A DNA stretch of 64,000 nt from Apricaphanius iberus (lineage: Eukaryota > Chordata > Actinopteri > Cyprinodontiformes > Aphaniidae), in contig JAPXFQ010001391.1 of NCBI GenBank assembly GCA_028564705.1, positions 372,001-436,000 on the forward strand. Direction: 5' to 3'. Below the pieces are notes generated by a model. It was not told the origin of the DNA. It saw only the letters and a list, made by a program, of their open reading frames with translations, and did no database searches. Position numbers and translations under genes: made by a program. Positions 48,601 to 51,529 of this stretch are shown here, piece after piece (position 1 is the first letter of the stretch; each line of letters begins with the position of its first letter).

Positions 48601-49616
48601 CGAAAGAAAAACAAAATCTGTTTTCAAATGATCATTTTATTTATGGAGAGAAATAGCTATTCAAACCAATCTGGACTTTTGTGAAAAAATATTTTCTTCC
48701 CTTATGAAGTAATCAATTAATTGACAATCATATTTTGGTTAATAACCTGTAGACAAAAATCAATCTAAGACTGAATCAACGATTGGTCAATGATGCCAAA
48801 AAAGGAACCAGAACAACATTTAAAGCACTGCAAGTCTTGATTAGAAATAAATATATATAAAAAAAAGCCATGGCTGATCAAAAGGAACACCAAGCTCCAT
48901 CTCATATTTATCAAAAAACATCTTGTTGACCCTAAAGAGTTTTAGAAAAATATTCTGTGGACTGATGAGACAAATGAGGAACTTTCTGAAGGTGACAGTC
49001 ACATGACATCTGGTGTGAACAGAGCATAACAGTCAAACATGAATTCCTGAACACTAGATGGAAGCTTATCGTATTTTATCTGATTATCTTTGTCTAATAA
49101 AAGAGTTTGTTTGATGATCTGAAACCTTAAAGTGTGACAAAAAAAAGAAGCTAAAACAAAACTCTAAACAGGGCAAATACTCTTTCATACCACGGTTTAT
49201 GTATATAAGTAGTTGAAATGCAGTGTTATAGAACCATACTTGGTCATGACACTCACCTTTGAGTTTCTGGTCAGTAGCCTACAGGAGGAGAAAAATAAAA
49301 TAAATTAAAAAGGAATTCATATGCATTGCCACAGAAGTCTTTTTCAATAACAAAATAATTATTGTTAATTAAATGATGTAATCTTCATACCAAAGGCCAT
49401 TGGGAATTAAAAGAAAATATTTGTTTTTTGGAAATATTTCACCAAATTCTCCTCAGATCAATTAATCACAAATCAACATGTTTATTTGTGTGGCAATTGT
49501 GGCAAAACAGGCATTTTTTACATGAAAAAGCATCAAATACTTTTGAGAATCACCTTTTTCTGAGTTGTGTCCTTCTTGGTCTTTTCTTCTTGCTTCTTCT
49601 TTCTCTTTTCTTCCAT
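9288..49616 (-). CDS. tnrc6c: TNRC6C-like GW182 protein: whole coding span, 22 coding exons
   Basis: TNRC6/GW182 proteins bind miRNA-loaded Argonaute in the cytoplasm and P-bodies and recruit PABP and the PAN2-PAN3 and CCR4-NOT deadenylases, silencing the target mRNA. The 22 exons total 5724 nt (1907 residues plus stop) with all phases consistent. Order: Lys-rich N-terminus 1-29; REVPPRFR segment within 29-167; Argonaute-binding GW block 167-970; UBA about 1093-1145; Gln-rich region about 1235-1440; PAM2 about 1553-1570; M2 region about 1650-1735; RRM about 1735-1813; Trp-containing C-terminal tail to 1907. The C-terminus ([20 protein letters not shown]) and the [17 protein letters not shown] motif match TNRC6C, whereas TNRC6A and TNRC6B differ there. 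Teleosts have two tnrc6c paralogues; I cannot tell which this is. Start: an ATG in a Lys-rich exon that aligns with the MEEKKKKK region of relatives. Confidence 0.9.
9637..11144. other. Intron 21 (between exons 22 and 21)
   Basis: Most of it is a decayed Tc1-family copy (about 10150-11000); the rest is AT-rich unique sequence with nothing else recognisable. Confidence 0.8.
10150..11000. mobile_element. Decayed Tc1-family DNA transposon
   Basis: Left end reads like the fish Tc1-type terminus AGTATTTATATCCACTGAAT... TTTTTTCACATTTCTTCACG... followed by TTTATTGGGGTTTTATGTGC. The right part holds diverged transposase sequence in reverse (AGTTTAGGTGGATGTTCGGG, TCCCTGACCTGTCTGCTGTG). No ORF survives. 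I recognise the family from its usual fish consensus, not by alignment. Confidence 0.65.
11145..11284 (-). CDS. tnrc6c: tnrc6c-like exon 21: RRM core
   Basis: Residues 1746-1792: [47 protein letters not shown]. Nearly identical to TNRC6A and TNRC6C. This RRM lacks the aromatic RNP residues of RNA-binding RRMs and is thought to act as a protein module. Acceptor TGTCAG|ATCG and donor ACAT|GTAAGC; phase 0 in, phase 2 out (the Met codon is split AT|G). Confidence 0.96.
11285..12387. other. Intron 20
   Basis: AT-rich sequence without a recognisable gene, RNA or repeat. Confidence 0.75.
12388..12461 (-). CDS. tnrc6c: tnrc6c-like exon 20: start of RRM
   Basis: Residues 1721-1745: [20 protein letters not shown], then NLTPQ. 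It corresponds to [23 protein letters not shown] of TNRC6[11 protein letters not shown] is the first beta strand of the RRM. Acceptor GTTACAG|AGGG and donor ACAG|GTAGGT; phase 1 in, phase 0 out. Too short to appear as an ORF. Confidence 0.94.
12462..13769. other. Intron 19
   Basis: AT-rich sequence without a recognisable gene, RNA or repeat. Confidence 0.75.
13770..13985 (-). CDS. tnrc6c: tnrc6c-like exon 19: M2 silencing region
   Basis: Residues 1649-1721: [29 protein letters not shown], then [20 protein letters not shown] and [10 protein letters not shown]. It aligns with [23 protein letters not shown] and RPPPGLTNPKPSSTW of TNRC6C. The tryptophans KSTW, SSTW and GW occupy positions known in human TNRC6C to contact CCR4-NOT. 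Acceptor GTAAAG|GTAAG and donor TTCAG|GTGAGC; phase 1 on both sides. Confidence 0.94.
13986..14530. other. Intron 18
   Basis: Short AT-rich intron with A-rich runs and a small palindromic TATAAAAAATATT repeat near 14245-14280; nothing else seen. Confidence 0.75.
14531..14647 (-). CDS. tnrc6c: tnrc6c-like exon 18: 117-nt in-frame candidate cassette exon
   Basis: 39 codons' worth (residues 1610-1649): [20 protein letters not shown], then [19 protein letters not shown]. Phase 1 on both sides, so skipping it keeps the frame and joins RDRNG directly to [10 protein letters not shown], the arrangement of the shorter mammalian TNRC6C form. It aligns with a Ser-rich segment that I recall from longer TNRC6C isoforms. 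Acceptor AATATAG|CCAC has a weaker pyrimidine tract; donor TCAG|GTAGTC is non-optimal. Both fit optional inclusion. A downstream in-frame AG at CCCCAG|TCTC is an alternative acceptor. Confidence 0.75.
14854..15003 (-). CDS. tnrc6c: tnrc6c-like exon 17: second half of PAM2
   Basis: Residues 1560-1610: [40 protein letters not shown], then [10 protein letters not shown]. The PAM2 core is [13 protein letters not shown] after splicing. The conserved W and F are present, and Cys stands where mammals have His, Gln or Arg. Acceptor TTCCTCAG|AATT and donor GGAG|GTATGG; phase 1 on both sides. Confidence 0.95.
15004..17001. other. Intron 16
   Basis: Two kilobases of AT-rich sequence. I see no exon, RNA gene or clear repeat in it. 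Confidence 0.7.
17002..17193 (-). CDS. tnrc6c: tnrc6c-like exon 16: linker and first half of PAM2
   Basis: Residues 1496-1560: [40 protein letters not shown], then [14 protein letters not shown]. The last part opens the PAM2 motif (INWPPEF), which binds the MLLE domain of cytoplasmic PABP. Acceptor CATCCAG|GTGC and donor TCCAG|GTGAGG; phase 1 on both sides. There is no open frame for it in the usual ORF lists because it lacks an internal start. Confidence 0.92.
17194..18005. other. Intron 15, with a Tc1 remnant
   Basis: AT-rich; its second half (about 17632-17930) is a transposase remnant listed separately. Confidence 0.75.
17632..17930 (+). mobile_element. Internally deleted Tc1-family remnant
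   Basis: TTTGGGATTTTATTTGATAG at the left is a Tc1-type terminal sequence. At 17720-17780 the forward strand encodes [18 protein letters not shown], the glycine-rich box of Tc1 transposases (usually HGGGSIMLWGCF). The flanks of the transposase gene are missing, so this is a short deleted copy. Confidence 0.7.
18006..18173 (-). CDS. tnrc6c: tnrc6c-like exon 15: GLNPNMNV segment
   Basis: Residues 1440-1496: [38 protein letters not shown], and NKHG at the end. It matches [21 protein letters not shown] and LPQWTHPNSMDNL of TNRC6C. Acceptor TCTGCAG|CTGG and donor CACG|GTATGT; phase 1 on both sides. Confidence 0.94.
18446..18716 (-). CDS. tnrc6c: tnrc6c-like exon 14: Gln-rich region and Pro-rich linker
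   Basis: Residues 1350-1440: [37 protein letters not shown], a Gly/Pro-rich linker, then [11 protein letters not shown]. It aligns with [20 protein letters not shown] of TNRC6C. Acceptor TCTCCAG|GTTG and donor CTTT|GTGAGT; the split codon T|CT gives Ser where mammals have Ala. Phase 1 out. Confidence 0.93.
18717..19151. other. Intron 13
   Basis: Unremarkable AT-rich intron; nothing recognised. Confidence 0.7.
19152..19235 (-). CDS. tnrc6c: tnrc6c-like exon 13: Gln-rich helix
   Basis: 28 codons (residues 1322-1349): [20 protein letters not shown], then PIRQQEQQ, matching [20 protein letters not shown] of TNRC6C. Acceptor CCATCAG|GCAT and donor CAA|GTGAGT; phase 0 on both sides. Confidence 0.95.
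19236..20316. other. Intron 12
   Basis: Holds a dispersed fish repeat at 19281-19477; the rest is AT-rich unique sequence. Confidence 0.7.
19281..19477. repeat. Dispersed teleost repeat (ATGGTAAATGGACT type)
   Basis: Starts ATGGTAAATGGACTGAACTT, continues TATATAGCGCTTTTCTAGTC and CACATTCACCCATTCACAC, and ends with GAGCCACAGTCGCCCACAG, the last 10 bp duplicated. This sequence is very common in fish genomes and is probably a non-autonomous element; I cannot name its superfamily. Confidence 0.65.
20317..20436 (-). CDS. tnrc6c: tnrc6c-like exon 12: [12 protein letters not shown] segment
   Basis: 40 codons (residues 1282-1321): [20 protein letters not shown], then [20 protein letters not shown]. 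This is nearly identical to TNRC6C and is one of the best evidences for the C paralogue, because TNRC6A and TNRC6B differ here. Acceptor TACTAG|GTCC and donor AATG|GTAAGG; phase 0 on both sides. Confidence 0.95.
20614..20754 (-). CDS. tnrc6c: tnrc6c-like exon 11: Pro/Gln-rich segment
   Basis: 47 codons (residues 1235-1281): [20 protein letters not shown], then [20 protein letters not shown]. It aligns with LGMFGNSGAAQARTMQQ and [17 protein letters not shown] of TNRC6C. Acceptor CTCTCAG|ATAC and donor TCAG|GTAAAC; phase 0 on both sides. Confidence 0.95.
21385..21480. repeat. Dispersed repeat (GGGCTTGACAATATGGACAA type)
   Basis: CTAGGGCTTGACAATATGGA followed by AAATTATATCTTGATATATT resembles a very common vertebrate/fish interspersed sequence. 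Element class unknown to me. Confidence 0.45.
21895..21977 (+). repeat. 3' tail of a LINE or SINE with CCTTG repeats
   Basis: AAAGCGCCTTGAATTACCTT, then GTGCTATATAAATAAAATTC and a short tandem CCTTG tail. This is the layout of the conserved 3' tail shared by fish SINE/LINE pairs. The body upstream is not recognisable. Confidence 0.55.
22005..22180. repeat. Two diverged copies of a 35-bp unit
   Basis: GAGTACGGTTGCGTACCGGC...CCACTTAAAGCACTGA at about 22009-22042 recurs as GAGTACCAGTGCAGACCAGC...CCACTTGAAGCACTGG at about 22136-22171, spaced about 127 bp apart. Probably a fragment of a tandemly built repeat. Confidence 0.5.
22559..22705 (-). CDS. tnrc6c: tnrc6c-like exon 10: [14 protein letters not shown] segment
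   Basis: 49 codons (residues 1186-1234): [20 protein letters not shown], then [11 protein letters not shown] and [13 protein letters not shown]. The [11 protein letters not shown] and GMQNLN motifs are shared with TNRC6C. Acceptor TTCTGCAG|GATG and donor ACAG|GTAACT; phase 0 on both sides. Confidence 0.94.
22835..22977 (-). CDS. tnrc6c: tnrc6c-like exon 9: UBA domain end and linker
   Basis: Residues 1138-1185: [20 protein letters not shown], then [20 protein letters not shown] and ERNTFLDK. It matches SALLEKKVDVDKRGLGVTDH...CRPPISKESS...TFLDK of TNRC6C. Acceptor CTTCACAG|CCGC and donor CAAG|GTGGGA; ends in phase 0. Confidence 0.94.
23089..23146 (-). CDS. tnrc6c: tnrc6c-like exon 8: UBA domain, middle
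   Basis: 58 nt encoding [19 protein letters not shown], aligning with [19 protein letters not shown] of TNRC6C. Acceptor TTATAG|AGAGAC and donor ATGA|GTAAGT; phase 0 in, phase 1 out. Residues 1119-1138. Confidence 0.94.
23375..23452 (-). CDS. tnrc6c: tnrc6c-like exon 7: first part of UBA domain
   Basis: 26 codons (residues 1093-1118): [20 protein letters not shown] then TDMGFP. The MGFP turn is the hallmark of UBA helix 1 to loop 1. Acceptor TTTCACAG|GGG and donor TCCG|GTAAGA; phase 0 on both sides. Skipping it would keep the frame but break the UBA fold. Confidence 0.94.
23539..23702 (-). CDS. tnrc6c: tnrc6c-like exon 6: acidic GW segment
   Basis: Residues 1038-1092: [20 protein letters not shown], then [20 protein letters not shown] and SWGNGPKK. 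It aligns with KSMQEGWG...QWEDEEGDVWNN...SWGNAPKK of TNRC6C. Acceptor GTTTAG|GTCC and donor GCAAG|GTCAGA; phase 1 in, phase 0 out. Confidence 0.94.
23703..24167. other. Intron 5
   Basis: 465 bp, nothing recognised apart from AT-rich sequence. Confidence 0.7.
24168..24371 (-). CDS. tnrc6c: tnrc6c-like exon 5: GW repeats, continued
   Basis: Residues 970-1038, [19 protein letters not shown] and then [20 protein letters not shown]. This corresponds to the SSGWGEMP...VDNGTAAWGKPP section of TNRC6C. Acceptor TTTTTCCAG|GTTGG and donor TCAG|GTAACC; phase 1 in and out. Confidence 0.94.
24543..25272 (-). mobile_element. Degenerate pogo-like DNA transposon
   Basis: The left end is ACCGTATTTTCCGGACTATA followed by AGCGCACCTGATTATAAGCC. 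This terminus is shared by a very abundant fish element family. The right end carries the matching AAATCGAGGAG...CTGCACCGGATTACGG part. On the minus strand inside it, [20 protein letters not shown] followed later by RRQREKLS resembles the Brinker-type DNA-binding helix-turn-helix of pogo-like transposases. The DDE catalytic region is absent, so it is a deleted, non-autonomous copy. Confidence 0.65.
24864..25199 (-). pseudogene. Truncated pogo-like transposase, N-terminal DNA-binding part only
   Basis: 111 residues remain. The C-terminal half carries [18 protein letters not shown], then a diverged recognition helix ending [11 protein letters not shown]. Typical family members have RAAARKYGI...MVRRWRRQRE here, so the helix has decayed. 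The ORF ends soon after, with no catalytic domain. Not expected to be functional. Confidence 0.55.
25566..27974 (-). CDS. tnrc6c: tnrc6c-like exon 4: giant GW-repeat Argonaute-binding exon
   Basis: A 2409-nt exon, residues 167-970, with 35 tryptophans, nearly all in GW/WG or similar contexts within Gly/Ser/Asn-rich sequence. Three conserved Argonaute-binding blocks are visible. The first is [17 protein letters not shown] near 27840-27895. The second is [20 protein letters not shown] near 26725-26800. The third is the hook region [19 protein letters not shown] followed by WGDP and NMWD, near 25790-25915. [19 protein letters not shown] (about 27480-27540) is almost identical to TNRC6C. Acceptor CCTCCAG|ACAT and donor CCAG|GTATTT; phase 1 on both sides. 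Antisense frames in this exon are long only because of its base composition. Confidence 0.97.
29121..29134. repeat. Poly-C tract (14 bases)
   Basis: Fourteen consecutive C bases. Confidence 0.9.
33621..33636. repeat. Poly-G tract (16 bases)
   Basis: Sixteen consecutive G bases; a likely length-unstable or G-quadruplex-prone site. Confidence 0.9.
34100..34240 (+). repeat. Degenerate SINE-like fragment
   Basis: GAGTTCGAATCCAGTAGATT, then TCTCTGGGTTCTCCAGCTTC, TTAATTGTCCCTAGGTGTGAGT and CCGCCTCTCACCCGGTGACG. These match the middle and end of the better preserved copy at 51225-51529; the 5' end is missing. Confidence 0.6.
35981..36873. mobile_element. Decayed Tc1-family DNA transposon
   Basis: Left end CCTACAAAAGTATTAATCCC, then TTTTGTCATGTTAAAACGAC and AACTTCAATGTTTATTGTTT. 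Right part TCCACAACCTACTCCCTGGC, ACAAACCCCCGCAACTATCA and AGGTGACTTCTAAAGGTAAC. Same family and orientation as the copy at 10150-11000, with no intact ORF. Confidence 0.65.
37204..37617 (-). CDS. tnrc6c: tnrc6c-like exon 3: basic REVPPRFR segment
   Basis: Residues 29-167. It starts [14 protein letters not shown], carries a Ser-rich stretch, then [20 protein letters not shown], a block strongly conserved in TNRC6A and TNRC6B, and ends in a long Ser/Thr-rich low-complexity tail. The acceptor TGTCCAG|TGCC (first base 37617) completes the Val codon split with exon 2. The donor CCAG|GTTTGT (last base 37204) leaves phase 1. Its presence shows this fish gene has the long N-terminus, which the commonly cited shorter mammalian TNRC6C form lacks. 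Confidence 0.92.
37950..38375. mobile_element. Tc1-family remnant
   Basis: CCCTGAAGAACAGCATCCCT, AAAGCTGCCAAGACCATGTT and, at the right, TTTTCATTCCACTTCACAAT, TGATTGTGTGGTTTTATCCC and TTTGTGGTTGTAAAGGGGTT. These are the transposase-gene and terminal sequences of the same family as the copies at 10150 and 35981. Confidence 0.55.
38865..39470. repeat. Dispersed repeat, copy A
   Basis: Shares several blocks with 46097-46550: GAAGAAATGGACGACAATAA, GTTGTTATTCCGGCTTCCTC and GCATTATCTGGGTGGGTTAG. Ends carry TTTACAT/ATGTAAA palindrome-like sequences, suggesting terminal inverted repeats of a non-autonomous DNA element. Confidence 0.5.
43500..44130. promoter_or_regulatory. Candidate intronic enhancer 1
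   Basis: Low in repeats and dense in transcription-factor-like sites: TAATTAG at 43865-43871 next to GATCGCGATT, AATTAAT at about 43936, several TATTAAT/TTAATAG motifs, an RFX-half-site-like CACCATGGCGAC near 44017 and an octamer-like TGCAAAT at 44033-44039. Such composition is typical of vertebrate conserved noncoding elements. This is inference from motif density; I have no conservation data. Confidence 0.35.
44500..44720. promoter_or_regulatory. Candidate intronic enhancer 2
   Basis: Contains GAGCCAATCAAACACATTAA, a FOX/SOX-like composite TGTTTATTGTTCTGGCAACA at 44551-44570, and CCAATAAACTAACCAGCTTT. Repeat-free and of mixed composition, unlike the flanking AT-rich intron. Inference only. 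Confidence 0.3.
44830..44960. mobile_element. Short Tc1-family terminal fragment
   Basis: TGTGTTGGTCTATCACACAA and AATTGAAGTTTGTGGTTTTT are the terminal region of the Tc1-type family also seen at 37950. Confidence 0.55.
45360..46010. promoter_or_regulatory. Candidate intronic enhancer 3
   Basis: Stretches such as GCTGAGATCGATTACCGCAA (about 45455-45475) and TTTCATTAATGATATTATAA (about 45913-45932), with GCTTTGCCAATCCATCTTTG, look like constrained homeodomain/paired-type sites. Inference from composition. Confidence 0.3.
46097..46550. repeat. Dispersed repeat, copy B
   Basis: Diverged second copy of the repeat at 38865-39470. GTGTCGTTATTCCAGCTTCT parallels GTTGTTATTCCGGCTTCCTC, and GCATTATCTGGGTATCTTAG parallels GCATTATCTGGGTGGGTTAG. 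It begins near CAGTGTGTTTACATAAACAT and ends near TACATGCATTTGAAATGTCC. Confidence 0.5.
47155..47460 (+). mobile_element. Tc1-family remnant, transposase 3' end
   Basis: CTCAGCAGCAGGACAATGAT is the catalytic-Asp region of a Tc1 transposase. It is followed after a deletion by ACAATTCTGCAAGGAGGAGT, GGGCCAAAATTCTTC and GCAAGTCATTGCTTGTTAAC, the 3' end of the gene. A second Tc1 family, different from the one at 10150. Confidence 0.65.
48560..49210 (+). mobile_element. Decayed Tc1-family copy
   Basis: TGGCTGATCAAAAGGAACAC, ATATTCTGTGGACTGATGAG (the WTDE catalytic box, here WTDET) and, near the right end, GTTTGTTTGATGATCTGAAA, TTAAAGTGTGACAAAAAAAA, GGGCAAATACTCTTTCATAC. Same family as 47155-47460; frames are broken. 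It ends only about 50 bp from coding exon 2. Confidence 0.65.
49257..49278 (-). CDS. tnrc6c: tnrc6c-like exon 2, 22-nt microexon
   Basis: A tiny exon encoding ATDQKLK, flanked by TCCTGTAG|GCT and AAAG|GTGAG. It joins KK from exon 1 to VPE from exon 3, giving KKATDQKLKVPEP, which closely matches KKATEQKIKVPEQ of TNRC6A. Phase 0 in, phase 1 out. Residues 22-29. Its identity rests on that alignment, since it is too short to be found as an ORF. Confidence 0.88.
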
Positions 49617-49654
49617 CAAACGGTTCTCTTTCCTGTGTCACTTGCTTCCCTCAG
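49554..49654 (-). CDS. tnrc6c: tnrc6c-like exon 1 (first coding exon); coding part 49554-49616
   Basis: ATG at 49614-49616 opens [20 protein letters not shown], which aligns with the Lys-rich start region of TNRC6A and TNRC6B (MEEKKKKKDDKKKK). The donor is AAG|GTGATT at 49553/49554, phase 0. The acceptor is probably AACAG|CTGAGG (first base 49654), after a good pyrimidine tract. A second AG 22 nt further on (first base 49632) would keep the reading frame open upstream of the ATG (KENRLMEEK, like REEQLMEDK of TNRC6B). In the long form an in-frame stop (TGA) lies upstream of the ATG, which supports this ATG as the start. Residues 1-21. Confidence 0.78.
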
Positions 49655-51074
49655 CTGTTCAACAAAAGGAAAAAGAAGGTGGTGAGTCAGACAAAAGGGA
49701 AAATGGCAGAGAACGTAGCTCCACTAAATACAATGTGCATATGTGCGGTTGCATGAAAACCATATTATCGCTACATGAATTACATATGACTTATTTTTAA
49801 ACCAGAGGAAGTAAATAAAACCATGGCAGACAAATAACACGTCAGAAGTTTCTAAACTTTGTTCTTTGTTCACTTAGGTTTCTAAGTCAAGTTTCAACAA
49901 GATGTAATTAAAAAAAAACTTTTAGGATTGAGGTTTTTTTTTCAAAATTGAAGCAATTTATGTTTTAAGTTTGAGATTTCCAAAAATCCATGTCATGCAT
50001 ATGCAGGTTTATGTAATCAGGGCAAGGAGATATTCTGATATTATGTAAATATACAAGACTACGTCAGTTATCATAATCACAATTCACTGCATATAAAATG
50101 TAAGTGCCTGTTCTCTAATAAACATTTTATTAGAGGCAGAAAGTGCATTCAGTAACATTCAGATCTTTTGTATTTAAAAATGATGGCTTTAAACTTCCTG
50201 AATGTCTGACATTCATAAAGCCAAAACGTGTTTTGCTAAAAATGCACAACGGGGCTGGTAACTATGGTCAGCTTAAATTTAGAAAGTTCACCTTTTTCCA
50301 ATCAGCAAATCCACACTACTTAACAACACTTGTCAATAAGGAAGTTGGTACTGAAGGAAGAAGACTCTAAGTTGGCTATTTTTAATATCAGTGAGGCGTT
50401 TAAAAATAAACTAGCAGAAAGAACAAACAGAGAAAAAGCTATTCAAAAGGAAACAATATTTTCTAAAGATGAATCTTTTCCATTAGGCTTCTTACTTAAG
50501 GATTAAATGGCCTTAAGGCAAAGTTGTTCTGTCATGAGGGATGCTAGATTTGAAAATATTGCCAGAATTTTGGAATATCACAATTACCACATTTACATTC
50601 TCAAATAAATAAACTAAGTAAATAAACAGTTACTAACAATAATCCCGATAGCACCACTGTTCACCAATATACGACACTAAAGACGGTTTTAAAAATACTG
50701 ACCCCATAATCTACTATTGTTTTTGTTTTAAAATATAAATAAACAGTTGTATGACTTGACTAAGTTAACATAATTTTTGGGATGTTACAATCCAAAATCC
50801 CTGCTGCTTATAACATAAATATTTAAGGGCCACTGATAGTAGCAAGACCAATAAATATATGTCTTTTAAGGTTAATAATAATTACTATTCTTTAAAGAAA
50901 AATCAGAATCGGCTGAAATCAGTATCAGCAATTCAATACTAAAAAAAAGATTTTATCTTATTGTATACATCGGCCAGAATATCATTTCTATTTTATGCCA
51001 ATTAAGAAGAGGTGTGTAATGGTGCAAGGCTGTTTGTAATGGACAGAATGGAGAAAAAAAACTTGTTTTAGTAC

Positions 51075-51190
51075 CTGCCTGAGCCTTCAACAAGATTTTC
51101 ACCAGATCGGCTAAATCACAACCATGAGAGGAAACCCTCCTGTCAGGCTCAATGTTGTTCTCCAATGTGCTTAGCTTCTCCACCAGTTTT
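51075..51190 (-). other. Exon-like open frame of unknown identity
   Basis: Between an acceptor-like TTTGTAG and a donor-like GGCAG|GTACTA the minus strand stays open for 38 codons: KLVEKLSTLENNIEPDRRVS, then SHGCDLADLVKILLKAQA. The residue mix is protein-like and amphipathic, unlike the surrounding intron. It ends in phase 1 and cannot join coding exon 1 without hitting a stop, so if real it belongs to another transcript or is a relic of a mobile element. I do not recognise the sequence. Confidence 0.3.
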
Positions 51191-51224
51191 CTACAAAGAA
51201 CTATTAACTATTAAGTCAGTACAC

Positions 51225-51529
51225 GGGGCTGCACGGTGGCTCAGTGGTTAGCACTGTTGCCTTGCAGCAAGAAGGCTGTGGGTTCGTATCCCAGGGCCTT
51301 TCTGCATGAAGTTTGCATGTTCTCCCTGTGCATGCGTGGGTACTCCGGCTTCCTCCTTGACTGTCAGGTTAATTGATCACTCTAAATCGTCCTTAGGTGT
51401 GGGTGTGTGCATGCATGGTTGTTCGTTTTGTGTGGCCCTGCGATAGACTGGTGTACCCCACCTCTCGCCCACAGCTGGAGATAGGCACCAGCCCACCCCC
51501 GACCCCTTCAGAAAATGGATGGATGGAAG
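51225..51529 (+). mobile_element. SINE-like element with tRNA-type promoter boxes
   Basis: Starts GGGCTGCACGGTGGCTCAGT; TGGCTCAGTGGTTAGCA resembles a tRNA A box and GGTTCGTATCC (51281-51291) a B box. It continues GTTTGCATGTTCTCCCTGTG, GGTTAATTGATCACTCTAAA and CCCCACCTCTCGCCCACAGC, and ends AAAATGGATGGATGGAAG. This is one of the commonest repeats in teleost genomes. Relatives lie at 34100, 62950 and 63310. Confidence 0.75.

Larger units (their letters stand above)
37618..49256. other. Intron 2 (11.6 kb)
   Basis: Carries several decayed transposons (37950-38375, 38865-39470, 44830-44960, 46097-46550, 47155-47460, 48560-49210) and an enhancer-like cluster at 43500-46010. No coding exon was found in it. 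Confidence 0.7.

Noticed and set aside
51238..51291. tRNA gene
   Set aside because: A-box- and B-box-like sequences are present, but the stem pairing of a tRNA is absent and the sequence continues into the known SINE-like body.
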